Source: Armatimonadota bacterium
GTDB taxonomy: Bacteria > Armatimonadota > JAAZEB01
Direction: 5' to 3'
Assembly (NCBI GenBank): GCA_012841485.1
Contig: DUUU01000450.1
Location: 1 to 7,063, forward strand
Length of the DNA: 7,063 nt
In this document: positions 1 through 5,901 of the stretch, one piece after another
How positions within the stretch are numbered: position 1 is the first letter of the stretch
How the letters are laid out: each line of letters starts with the position of its first letter
The notes under the pieces: model-generated
Databases searched by the model: none
What the model was told of the DNA's origin: nothing
The model's input: only the letters and a program-made list of their open reading frames with translations
Translations under genes and position numbers: made by a program

Positions 1-19
1 GAGGCACTCCGCCAGGATG

Positions 20-25
20 AAGGAG
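20..25 (+). promoter_or_regulatory. Ribosome binding site deciding the start of the first prepilin
   Basis: AAGGAG is followed by a six-base spacer and the ATG at 32; a second GGAG abuts that ATG. The alternative ATG at 17 has only a weak CCAGG before it. This supports the shorter product, whose leader before the cleavage glycine is six residues, a typical prepilin length. Confidence 0.65.
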
Positions 26-31
26 AAGGAG

Positions 32-700
32 ATGCTTCGACCAAAACGTGGGTTCACGCTGATTGAGCTGTTGGTGGTGATAGCGATTATCGCCATTCTG
101 GCGGCTATTCTCTTCCCCGTCTTCGCGCGTGCCCGCGAGAACGCGCGCAAGTCCACCTGTCAGTCGAACCTGAAGCAGCTCGCTCAAGCCACGATCATGT
201 ACGTCCAGGACTACGACGAGCGCTTTCCCTACTTCTACTGCTACCAGGGGCCGACGGCGACCTTCCACCCGAACGGGGTTCACGCGGCGGGGTACTACCT
301 GGACTGGATCGACTTCATCTACCCCTATGTGAAGAACGAGCAAGCGTTCAAGTGCCCCAGCGGGAGCTCGGTGGACTACCACGATTGCTATGGGTACAAC
401 AAGATTGGACTCAACGGACAGGCGGAGGCCGCGGTGCTGGCCGCGCGCAGCGCGTCTGATGTCGTGATGGGGTGCGACGCCATCAACTGCTGGATCGATG
501 GCAATAACCGCCTGAAGGAGTCGCCGGCTTCGGAAAACGCCGGGCGCCTGAGTGCCCGCCACATGGACGGCCTCAACGTGGCCTACGTGGATGGCCATGT
601 GAAGTGGCAGAAGATCAATTCGCTGAAGTATGGCCAGTTCAACTGGACGGCGACGGCGACCAGCTCGCCCGCGGAGAGCACGCCGCTTCCCCTACCATAG
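32..700 (+). CDS. Prepilin-like protein with N-terminal methylation motif and H-X9-DG domain (DUF1559-like)
   Basis: The 222-residue product begins with a type IV pilin/type II secretion pseudopilin signal: a short basic leader (MLRPKRG), a cleavage site between G7 and F8, glutamate at mature position 5 (E12), and a hydrophobic helix over about residues 8-31. Family knowledge says a prepilin peptidase cleaves and N-methylates this, leaving the helix in the inner membrane or a pilus-like fibre. The charged stretch [10 protein letters not shown] follows, then a globular domain with a CPS motif (C108). Near the C-terminus lies the H-X9-DG signature (H177, D187-G188), and the protein ends in a short proline-rich tail. 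I chose the ATG at 32 over the in-frame ATG at 17 because AAGGAG lies six bases before it, and that Shine-Dalgarno would otherwise be inside the coding region. The actual role (surface fibre, secretion pseudopilin, cargo) is unknown. The gene converges on the minus-strand gene 1507-791 and has a paralogue at 2661-1936. Confidence 0.93.
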   Translation: MLRPKRGFTLIELLVVIAIIAILAAILFPVFARARENARKSTCQSNLKQLAQATIMYVQDYDERFPYFYCYQGPTATFHPNGVHAAGYYLDWIDFIYPYVKNEQAFKCPSGSSVDYHDCYGYNKIGLNGQAEAAVLAARSASDVVMGCDAINCWIDGNNRLKESPASENAGRLSARHMDGLNVAYVDGHVKWQKINSLKYGQFNWTATATSSPAESTPLPLP

Positions 701-707
701 AACCCGC

Positions 708-743
708 GAGGCCGCGCGATTGCCCCCGCTGTGGCGCGGCCTC
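708..743. terminator. GC-rich hairpin between convergent genes, candidate bidirectional terminator
   Basis: GAGGCCGCGC (708-717) and GCGCGGCCTC (734-743) form a perfect 10-bp inverted repeat around a 16-nt loop. It starts eight bases after the stop codon of the first prepilin and lies 47 bases past the stop of the minus-strand gene, where a shared terminator would be expected. No real T-tract follows on either strand (only TTCC on the plus strand), so intrinsic termination is plausible but not certain. Confidence 0.5.
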
Positions 744-790
744 TTCCACGCTGCTTGCCTGGCGGTAGCAGCCTGCTGCCGCTCGGGAGA

Positions 791-1507
791 TCACGCCTCG
801 CCGGGCGCGCTGGCGCACCGGCCCTCCGTCGCCCGCACCTTTTCATCCCAGAGCCGCTGGTCGAAGGCGGCGCGGCGGTTCTGGCACGCCTCGCGATGGC
901 AGAGGCGGCAGGTGACGAAATCGACCTCGGTCGGGTAGAAGAGGCCGGAGATGGTCTTGTTGGGATGCATCAGGCAGGAGGGGGTGAGGCGCACGCCGAT
1001 CTGGCCCTCGACATCGCCCAGGAGGGCAAACAGCTCCTTCTGCTGTTGGATCGGCCAGATCTGGAGATCGCCTGATCCCGGGTTCATCGAGGCAACACGC
1101 TTCAGCCCAAAGCGGTCGCGCACGTGCTTCACCAGATAGTTGCGTGCGGCGGCGAGTGCCATCTCCTTCACCGCGTCGCGGCAATACTCCGCCATGTAAT
1201 CCTGTCCGGGGATGGGCACCGCGTCCATCTCGGTGCCGCACGTGGCGATATAGGGGAAAACGCGGTCGACCGCGCTCAGATTCGCTCGCAGGACGCGGCT
1301 GGTGAAGATCACCCCATCGATGGTGACCCTCTCTTCGCTGCGCGCCTCGATATAAGCCACCTCGTAGAGCGCCTTCGGACGCGCGGCGGCGGCGACGGCG
1401 CGCGCCACCTCCAGCATCTCCGCAGCATATGGCCCCTCGGCATCCATGCGCAGCCGGCGGAGGAGCGCCTCGGGGTCCAACTCAAAGGGAATCTCGTTCA
1501 AGACCAT
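791..1507 (-). CDS. Stand-alone methionine synthase (B12-dependent) activation-domain protein
   Basis: The 238-residue product resembles the activation (SAM-binding reactivation) domain of cobalamin-dependent methionine synthase MetH, without the homocysteine, folate and cobalamin modules. Recognisable pieces are the IATCGTEMD stretch (about 87-95), the MNPGSGDLQIWPIQQQKELF block (141-160) matching the family's PGYGD-type loop and following helix, and the HPNKTISGLFYP segment (181-192). The tail carries C200-X2-C203-X4-C208 followed by NRR, with a further cysteine at C178. This spacing could bind an Fe-S cluster or other metal, which is inference. In the known family the domain helps re-reduce and re-methylate inactive cob(II)alamin using SAM. 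A free-standing copy would act in trans on a split MetH or another corrinoid methyltransferase. The start at 1507 is supported by GGGAG eight bases upstream and by the promoter at 1576-1548. The frame stays open for 137 codons upstream, but that part is arginine-rich and unconvincing. Confidence 0.82.
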   Translation of the reverse strand: MVLNEIPFELDPEALLRRLRMDAEGPYAAEMLEVARAVAAAARPKALYEVAYIEARSEERVTIDGVIFTSRVLRANLSAVDRVFPYIATCGTEMDAVPIPGQDYMAEYCRDAVKEMALAAARNYLVKHVRDRFGLKRVASMNPGSGDLQIWPIQQQKELFALLGDVEGQIGVRLTPSCLMHPNKTISGLFYPTEVDFVTCRLCHREACQNRRAAFDQRLWDEKVRATEGRCASAPGEA

Positions 1508-1513
1508 GGTGCA

Positions 1514-1520
1514 CTCTCCC
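1514..1520 (-). promoter_or_regulatory. Ribosome binding site of the activation-domain gene
   Basis: On the minus strand GGGAGAG precedes the ATG at 1507 by six bases (eight if only the GGGAG core pairs). It decides in favour of this start over in-frame ATGs further upstream in the same open frame. Confidence 0.6.
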
Positions 1521-1547
1521 AGGCGCGCCATCATGGCGCACCGTTCC

Positions 1548-1576
1548 ATGTTACCGCGGGGACCCAACGGTGTCAA
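1548..1576 (-). promoter_or_regulatory. Sigma-70-type promoter for the activation-domain gene
   Basis: Read on the minus strand, a perfect -35 hexamer TTGACA (1576-1571) is followed by exactly 17 bp and the -10 hexamer TAACAT (1553-1548), four of six matches to TATAAT. Transcription would start near 1541, giving a short leader of roughly 34 nt before the ATG at 1507. It is the strongest promoter candidate in the window and argues that this gene is transcribed independently of the upstream prepilin gene. Confidence 0.7.
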
Positions 1577-1856
1577 GGACCAATTCAGGCGGCGCCTGTT
1601 GGTATCTCCGAGGCGAGCGGATCGACCCGGATGCGGGAGGCTGGCGCGCCCCCGCGTTTCGGATGCGACAGGCATCGGCGACGCGGAGGAAACCGCGGGG
1701 TTTCGCCATAGGGGCCACGGCAGGGAGGTGCGGCTCCCCGTGCGCACGGGCGAGGATCGCCGGCGACGGGCGCTGCCAGGCAGTTCCAGAGAAGCGAGCA
1801 GGCCGGCGGAATGCCCGTTGTATGGCAAGCCGGCCGCCCTCCGGGTGCGATCACGG
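1577..1856. other. Intergenic stretch without a credible gene
   Basis: This is the bulk of the 428-nt gap between the starts and stops of the two minus-strand genes (1508-1935). Several frames are open through it on both strands, but their translations are arginine-, proline- and alanine-rich with no recognisable motif, as GC-rich non-coding DNA gives. Apart from the promoter at its right-hand-gene side (1548-1576) and the hairpin at 1857-1893 I see no feature in it. Confidence 0.5.
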
Positions 1857-1893
1857 GGCGCGGAACGCGAAGCCTTCCTCGGCGTTCCGCGCC
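1857..1893. terminator. Perfect 12-bp hairpin downstream of the second prepilin, candidate terminator
   Basis: GGCGCGGAACGC (1857-1868) and GCGTTCCGCGCC (1882-1893) are exact reverse complements around a 13-nt loop. The element begins 42 bases past the stop codon of the minus-strand prepilin gene, a usual place for a terminator. No T-run follows on either strand, so it could instead be a 3'-end stabilising structure or a protein-binding palindrome. Confidence 0.45.
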
Positions 1894-1935
1894 GGAAACT
1901 GGTCCGCGCTGCGCCCATTCAGTGGCACGCGTCGC

Positions 1936-2661
1936 CTAGAGCGGCCATGGCCAGGCTGGTACCGGCGGGAGCGAGTCGGCCGTCGATTTCTGCGACATCT
2001 TCCACAGGTTCACCGGGCGGAGCGTTTGATCGTACTTCATCCACTTCACGTGGCCGTCCCAGAACGCGTAGTTGCATCCATCCATATGGAGGTTCACGTG
2101 GGGATAGCCAACGTACGTGCTTCCGGCATGGTAGTGCGGGCAGAGGCGGTGGCCGCTGCCGAGCCCCCAGTCGCCGAGGCAGATCGTCTGGGATGGCTCC
2201 TCGATCTGAATGAAATCGCCTCTCCAAAACGCATTGCTGCCATCGCCGGGGATGACGTCCTCATAGCAGCCGCGCTTGGCGTAGGTGATGCGCACGTTTG
2301 GCCCGCCCTCCGGATTGGGCACCGAGAGACCGCCGCTGTTAGAGGGGCAGGTGAACACCTGGAAGTTCTTCGTGTAGGGATGCACCAGGTACCACCACTC
2401 GGCCCAGCGCTCGTTGCCGTTGATGGTGATCTTATAGCTGGCGTGGTTTGGCGGGGCCTTTTCATCATAGTCCTGCACGTACATGAGAATGCCCATGCCC
2501 AGCTGCTTCAGGTTGCTCTGGCAGGTCGATTTCCGCGCGTTCTCTCTCGCGCGCGCGAACACCGGAAAGAGGATGGCTGCAAGAATCGCGATGATGGCTA
2601 TCACGACAAGCAGCTCAATCAGTGTAAAGCCCTTTCTGCTGGCAAGCCTGACGGAGCCCAT
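1936..2661 (-). CDS. Prepilin-like protein with N-terminal methylation motif and H-X9-DG domain (DUF1559-like), second copy
   Basis: The 241-residue product has the leader [11 protein letters not shown], predicted cleavage between G11 and F12, the mature position-5 glutamate (E16), and a membrane helix to about residue 35. It shares 44 consecutive identical residues with the first prepilin (G11 to L54 here) and then the motif MYVQDYDE. The rest of the protein diverges apart from shared landmarks: [14 protein letters not shown] (C105) and the terminal H-X9-DG (H192, D202-G203) followed by HVKWMKY. The C-terminus is proline- and tryptophan-rich. The start at 2661 is fixed by a near-perfect Shine-Dalgarno sequence; the frame is open for 20 more codons upstream without comparable support. 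Prepilin peptidase processing and inner-membrane or fibre location are inferred from the family, and no specific function can be assigned. It is divergently oriented to the TIM-barrel gene at 2950. Confidence 0.93.
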   Translation of the reverse strand: MGSVRLASRKGFTLIELLVVIAIIAILAAILFPVFARARENARKSTCQSNLKQLGMGILMYVQDYDEKAPPNHASYKITINGNERWAEWWYLVHPYTKNFQVFTCPSNSGGLSVPNPEGGPNVRITYAKRGCYEDVIPGDGSNAFWRGDFIQIEEPSQTICLGDWGLGSGHRLCPHYHAGSTYVGYPHVNLHMDGCNYAFWDGHVKWMKYDQTLRPVNLWKMSQKSTADSLPPVPAWPWPL

Positions 2662-2667
2662 CGGAGT

Positions 2668-2675
2668 CCTCCTTT
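2668..2675 (-). promoter_or_regulatory. Near-perfect Shine-Dalgarno sequence of the second prepilin
   Basis: AAAGGAGG on the minus strand lies six bases before the ATG at 2661. It matches the anti-Shine-Dalgarno end of 16S rRNA almost completely, suggests strong translation, and fixes the start codon. Confidence 0.8.
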
Positions 2676-2811
2676 GCTGGTCACCTCGAACAGGGTTTGC
2701 ACCGTGTGAGGGAGGCGGCAAGAGGTGCCTTGCTTGCGACTAGAGCGCGGCGTTGCCGCCTGCCAACCGCCCGGCAGACACCAGCGCGAGCGGCTATGGC
2801 ACGCGCGACCT

Positions 2812-2840
2812 AGTATACCACCAATCAGTCATCGGTGCAA
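2812..2840 (-). promoter_or_regulatory. Possible promoter for the second prepilin
   Basis: On the minus strand TATACT (2817-2812, five of six matches to TATAAT) is preceded at 17 bp by TTGCAC (2840-2835), which shares only three positions with TTGACA. If used, it would give a leader of about 145 nt to the prepilin start. The -10 is good and the -35 weak, so this is tentative. No comparable plus-strand promoter for the gene at 2950 stood out. Confidence 0.35.
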
Positions 2841-2868
2841 CTCCGAGACGCCGAATCGGAGAAGGCGT
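2841..2868 (+). promoter_or_regulatory. Overlapping inverted repeats upstream of the TIM-barrel gene
   Basis: CTCCGA (2841-2846) pairs with TCGGAG (2856-2861), and ACGCC (2848-2852) pairs with GGCGT (2864-2868). The two stems interleave, so they are either mutually exclusive hairpins or the order expected of a small H-type pseudoknot. They lie 82-109 bases before the ATG at 2950. Short GC-rich repeats like these arise by chance, and an operator reading is equally possible. Confidence 0.25.
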
Positions 2869-2949
2869 TAGCGGGTAGGGGCCGAATGTGTGGTGTAGGG
2901 ACGTTGGCTCAGCCCGCCCCTGCTGGGTTGGCAAAGGAAGGATGCGAAG

Positions 2950-3714
2950 ATGACGGATTCCGTGATTGCCGCGCAACTCTACACCGTGCGCGAATTCCTC
3001 AAGACGCCGGCCGACATCGCCACCTCGCTGAAGAAGATCAGCGATATCGGTTACAAGGCGGTGCAGGTCTCCGGGATGGGGCCGATCGAACCGGCGGAGC
3101 TGAAGAAGATCGCCGATGACAACGGCCTGGCGATCATCTCGACGCATATCCCCTACGAGCGGATGCGCGATGACTTCGACGCCGTGGTAGCCGAGCACAA
3201 GCTGTGGAACTGCGAGTATCCAGGCATCGGCGGCCTGCCGGGCGCCTATCGCAATGCCGAGGGCTTCGTGCGCTTCGCGAAGGAAGCGTCCGAGGTCGCC
3301 CGCCGCTTGAAGGAGCAGGGCCTCACCTTCGTTTACCACAACCACAGCTTCGAGTTGGAGAAGTTTGGCGATCGCACCGGCCTGCAGATCCTCTACGAGG
3401 AGAGCGACCCGGAGGTGTTCACGAGCGAGATCGATACCTACTGGATTCAGCACGGCGGTGGCGATCCGGCCTGGTGGATCCGTAGCCTGAAGGGGCGCGC
3501 GCATGTCGTCCACTTCAAGGATATGACGATGAAGGGGACCACGCAGCTCTTTGCCGAGGTGGGAGAGGGCAACCTGAACTGGCCCGCCATCCTCGACGCG
3601 TGCAAGGAAGCGGGCGTGCGCTGGCACATCGTCGAGCAGGATATCTCTCAGCGAGATCCCTTCGAGAGCCTGGCGATTAGCTTGCGCAACCTGAACAAGA
3701 TGGGCCTCAAATAG
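2950..3714 (+). CDS. Sugar phosphate isomerase/epimerase-like TIM-barrel protein
   Basis: The 254-residue product looks like a complete member of the xylose-isomerase-like TIM-barrel (AP endonuclease 2) superfamily, which includes IolE, IolI and many uncharacterised sugar isomerases and epimerases. It opens with the first strand SVIAAQLYTVREF. Likely divalent-metal ligands sit at strand ends: E135 in YHNHSFE, D162 in EIDTYW, H188 in VVHFKD and E229 in IVEQD; H66 in STHIPYE is another probable active-site residue. No signal peptide is visible, so it should be cytoplasmic. The start is supported by AAAGGAAGG eight bases before the ATG. The family commonly acts on keto-sugars, inosose-like cyclitols or their phosphates, and the actual substrate is unknown. 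It is the first gene of a same-strand series with an oxidoreductase and a PLP aminotransferase, a context suggesting carbohydrate or cyclitol metabolism. The 335-nt gap after it makes cotranscription with them uncertain. Confidence 0.88.
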   Translation: MTDSVIAAQLYTVREFLKTPADIATSLKKISDIGYKAVQVSGMGPIEPAELKKIADDNGLAIISTHIPYERMRDDFDAVVAEHKLWNCEYPGIGGLPGAYRNAEGFVRFAKEASEVARRLKEQGLTFVYHNHSFELEKFGDRTGLQILYEESDPEVFTSEIDTYWIQHGGGDPAWWIRSLKGRAHVVHFKDMTMKGTTQLFAEVGEGNLNWPAILDACKEAGVRWHIVEQDISQRDPFESLAISLRNLNKMGLK

Positions 3715-3734
3715 GGCGCTCGGGCTAGAACTGA

Positions 3735-3788
3735 ACGTGAGGGCGGCGATGGGACGCGCGCCAGCGCATCCCTTGGCGGCCCTCGCGT
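3735..3788 (+). terminator. Hairpin after the TIM-barrel gene, weak terminator candidate
   Basis: ACGTGAGGGC (3735-3744) can pair with GCCCTCGCGT (3779-3788) over ten positions, one of them a G-U pair. The 34-nt inner region holds further short complementarity (GATG with CATC). It begins 20 bases after the stop codon and is followed by a run of seven C, not T, so if it terminates transcription it is not a classical intrinsic terminator. Confidence 0.35.
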
Positions 3789-4049
3789 CCCCCCCGCATC
3801 CTGCGCGCCCCTCTGCCCATGGTGGATGACAGCCAGAAGCAACCTCTCAAACAGGATTCCAGGGCATTGATGTACAACCCTGGTTACTGGGAGCGACCGA
3901 GCACTCTGCGATCCTGTGGGTCGCGCCACAGCCGGGTGGTTCCCGATGGCCCGCTGCGTGGCCAACACGTAACGAAGTCAGTGGAAGCAGCGTGGCGCTC
4001 CGTGGAGCGCGGCGTTCCGGTTCAAAGAGAGCGTTCGGGAAGGTAGCCC
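3789..4049 (+). other. Intergenic region with several short hairpins, no credible gene
   Basis: This is the remainder of the 335-nt gap between the TIM-barrel gene and the 153-residue ORF. It contains CCAGGG/CCCTGG (3859-3864 with 3878-3883, 13-nt loop), CTGTGG/CCACAG (3914-3919 with 3926-3931, 6-nt loop) and the near-palindrome GCGCTCC-GT-GGAGCGC (3995-4010). GCGACC (3893-3898) is also complementary to GGTCGC (3919-3924), which includes the loop of the second hairpin. A 75-codon open frame at 3819-4046 has no recognisable protein features and no good ribosome binding site. The region may be a structured leader of the next gene, a small RNA, or just GC-rich spacer. Confidence 0.3.
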
Positions 4050-4511
4050 ATGGAGATCCGCGCCCTGAGCTTGCGCGTGACCGAGGACGAGTTGAATGGT
4101 TGGATTGGCCGCTTGCTTGAGGGGAGCGACAAGGTTCAGCGGCTGCAGATCCGGATTGGCACCGAGGGTCTGGTCGCCGATGGAGAGGCCGAGTTCATGG
4201 GCCACGAGGTTCCCTTCGACGCCACGATCCAACTCCACGCGGAGGGCAGCTGCATCGTTCTGCACCTGTCGCGCTTCGAGGCGGCCGGCTTCTTCCCGCT
4301 GCCCGGCTGGTTCATCCTGAAGAAGCTCCACAAGCACCAGTGCGAGTGGCTCCAGATCGAGGACGACTGCGTGACGCTGAACGTGGAGCGCCTTCTGGAG
4401 ACGCGGGGTGTCGTGCTTGCCACGAATCTGAGCGGCGTGCGCTATGAGCCGGGCGTGCTCATCCTGGATGCGCAGGCGCCCGAGCTGGTGCAAGCCGCCG
4501 CCCATCCGTAG
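4050..4511 (+). CDS. Conserved-looking hypothetical protein, 153 residues, unrecognised
   Basis: I do not recognise this gene. Coding is supported by GGGAAGG six bases before the ATG and by a protein-like composition: alternating hydrophobic patterns typical of beta strands (VQRLQIRIGTEGLVADGEAEF, about residues 29-49; VPFDATIQLHAEGSCIVLHL, 54-73), a short amphipathic segment with GFFPLPGWFILKKL (80-93), then more strands ending in GVLILDAQAP (135-144). There is no signal peptide or membrane segment, so it is probably soluble and cytoplasmic. The pattern of strands, a PLPGWFI-like turn and an LNVERLL-like segment faintly recalls lipid-binding DUF2993/LmeA-type domains, but this is a guess. 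Cysteines at C68, C98 and C107 form no recognised motif. It sits between the TIM-barrel gene and the oxidoreductase on the same strand, 165 nt before the latter, with a palindrome at 3995-4010 upstream of its start. Confidence 0.75.
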   Translation: MEIRALSLRVTEDELNGWIGRLLEGSDKVQRLQIRIGTEGLVADGEAEFMGHEVPFDATIQLHAEGSCIVLHLSRFEAAGFFPLPGWFILKKLHKHQCEWLQIEDDCVTLNVERLLETRGVVLATNLSGVRYEPGVLILDAQAPELVQAAAHP

Positions 4512-4615
4512 CGACGCCTATCGGGGTCGGCCGGCGCGCCAGGGCGGAAGCCCCCGCCGCAGTGGGCCGTGCCGAGCTCTTCCCTGCCGGATGCATCGCG
4601 TCGCGCCCGTGTGTG

Positions 4616-4629
4616 GCCCTGCTCAGGGC
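4616..4629 (+). promoter_or_regulatory. Short palindrome upstream of the oxidoreductase gene
   Basis: GCCCTG-CT-CAGGGC is a perfect 6-bp inverted repeat with a two-base centre, 47 bases before the ATG at 4677. A palindrome of similar shape but different sequence lies 39 bases before the 4050 start. It could be an operator half-site pair or chance in GC-rich DNA. Confidence 0.2.
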
Positions 4630-4676
4630 GAGCGCGGCTTCCCTTCCCCGCGCGGGAGGGTTGGAAGGCTGGTATC

Positions 4677-5816
4677 ATGTCTCTTCGTATCGCTGTAATC
4701 GGCGCGAGTGGCAGGGGGCTGGCGATGGCCCGGCTCTTCGAGCAGGTGGGCGATTGCCGCGCTGTCGCCTTCGCTGATCCTTTCGCCCCTGCCCGTGAGA
4801 TGGCTGCCGAGCGTTTTCCCGGGGCTGCGCTCTTCGAGAGCTGCGAGGAGTTGTTGGACAGGTCGGACGTGGATGCCGTTCTCGTGGCCTCCGCCGACCA
4901 CGCTCATGAGGCGAACGGCCTCGCCGTGCTCGCGCGCCGCAAGCACCTCTACCTGGAGAAGCCGATGGCGCAGAGCGTTGCCGGGTGTGATGCCCTCCTG
5001 CGCACCTGGTCGGGCACGAACACGGTCTTTATGGTCGGACTCGAGCTGCGCGAGTGCGTTCTCTTCCGCCGCGTGCGCGAGATCCTTGATGCCGGCGAGA
5101 TCGGCCGGCCGGTGATGGGCCTGGCGATCGATAACGTCTCCGTCGGCGGTGACTACTTCTACCACAACCACTACCGGAAGAAGGCGTACACGCGGAGCCT
5201 GCTCCTGCAGAAGGGCGTTCATACCATCGACCTCCTCAACTGGTTTATGGGGGGCAATCCGTGCCGCGTCTTCGCCTCGGGCGGGCTCGACTATTTCGGG
5301 CGCAAGGAAGACCCGGAGAAGCGGTGCCGTGACTGCGAGCGGGCGCGCTCTTGCCGTTACTACGTGGCTCCCAAAAGCCCGGCCGCCAAGGCCGCCGATG
5401 GCTGCGTCTGGAGCCGTGATATCGACCTGAACGACAACTCGCAACTCTCGATCGATTATGACAACGGCGCGCGGGCGATCTATATGGAGTGCCACTTCAC
5501 GCCGGAGTACACCCGCGAGTTTACCCTCTTTGGCGATGAGGGGAAGCTGACGGCGTTCTACAACAACGAGTGCGACTTCCTCATCCGCGTGACCAAGCCG
5601 GGCGGCAGCGTGAAGGAGCTGCGCCCCGTGCCGGAGCGGGGCGGGCATGGGGGCAGCGACATCAACCTGGTACGCGCCTTCTTCCAGGCGATTGAGGATG
5701 GAAAGTGCCCGGTGCCCTTCCTGGTGGGTGCGCGCAACGCCGCGGCCGTGGGTGCCGCCGGCGAGGATTCCATCGAGACGGGGCTCCCGGTCACCATTCC
5801 ACCCCCGCCCTTGTGA
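4677..5816 (+). CDS. Gfo/Idh/MocA family NAD(P)-dependent oxidoreductase
   Basis: The 379-residue product has the architecture of this family. An N-terminal Rossmann fold carries IAVIGASGRG (5-14) for dinucleotide binding and a likely strand-2 acidic residue D34 in AFADPF. The EKP signature (E94-K95-P96) with its catalytic lysine follows. The C-terminal alpha/beta substrate domain has KGVHTIDLLNW (179-189), where H182 and D185 are probable active-site residues. Such enzymes oxidise or reduce sugar, inositol or nucleotide-sugar carbons with NAD(P). An insertion after the FGRKED stretch contains C217-X2-C220-X5-C226, with C243 nearby, resembling cysteine clusters seen in some branches and possibly binding metal. 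There is no signal peptide. The start at 4677 follows GGAAGG by eight bases and places the Rossmann strand at the N-terminus; the frame is open 36 codons further upstream without support. Its stop lies 100 nt before the aminotransferase gene, so the two probably work together. Confidence 0.92.
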   Translation: MSLRIAVIGASGRGLAMARLFEQVGDCRAVAFADPFAPAREMAAERFPGAALFESCEELLDRSDVDAVLVASADHAHEANGLAVLARRKHLYLEKPMAQSVAGCDALLRTWSGTNTVFMVGLELRECVLFRRVREILDAGEIGRPVMGLAIDNVSVGGDYFYHNHYRKKAYTRSLLLQKGVHTIDLLNWFMGGNPCRVFASGGLDYFGRKEDPEKRCRDCERARSCRYYVAPKSPAAKAADGCVWSRDIDLNDNSQLSIDYDNGARAIYMECHFTPEYTREFTLFGDEGKLTAFYNNECDFLIRVTKPGGSVKELRPVPERGGHGGSDINLVRAFFQAIEDGKCPVPFLVGARNAAAVGAAGEDSIETGLPVTIPPPPL

Positions 5817-5901
5817 GGCACGCGCGCGCGGGCAGGAACCCGGACGGACGGGCGGGAACTACGCCCTCAGAATTGGTCGCCGGTGCAGTCCGCGCGCCGG
5901 C

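Noticed and set aside
17..31. Upstream in-frame ATG extending the first prepilin by five residues
   Set aside because: The AAGGAG at 20-25 lies inside this extension and fits the ATG at 32 with ideal spacing, while the ATG at 17 has no good ribosome binding site.
1508..1918. In-frame N-terminal extension of the activation-domain protein by 137 codons
   Set aside because: The extension is arginine- and proline-rich with no domain pattern, crosses a strong promoter and the 12-bp hairpin, and the ATG at 1507 has its own ribosome binding site.
1429..2709. 426-codon open frame on the plus strand
   Set aside because: It is antisense to the clear second prepilin gene and the end of the activation-domain gene; its translation lacks motifs and reflects GC-rich codon bias of the opposite strand.
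2794..3627. 277-codon minus-strand open frame
   Set aside because: It lies opposite the well-supported TIM-barrel gene in a shadow frame and shows no recognisable domain.
1880..4019. The 10-mer CGGCGTTCCG present at 1880-1889 and 4010-4019 as a possible dispersed repeat
   Set aside because: The similarity does not extend beyond ten bases, only one copy is part of a long hairpin, and such matches are expected in GC-rich DNA.
3819..4046. 75-codon open frame in the gap before the 153-residue gene
   Set aside because: No convincing ribosome binding site, no recognisable sequence, and it overlaps the hairpins and the ribosome binding site region of the next gene.
4543..4558. GGCGG/CCGCC hairpin after the 153-residue gene as a terminator
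   Set aside because: Only a 5-bp stem with no T-tract, in very GC-rich sequence where such repeats are common.
4623..5648. 341-codon minus-strand open frame opposite the oxidoreductase
   Set aside because: The plus strand encodes complete Rossmann, EKP and substrate-domain motifs; the antisense translation is low-complexity V/A/L/R/H-rich sequence typical of shadow frames.
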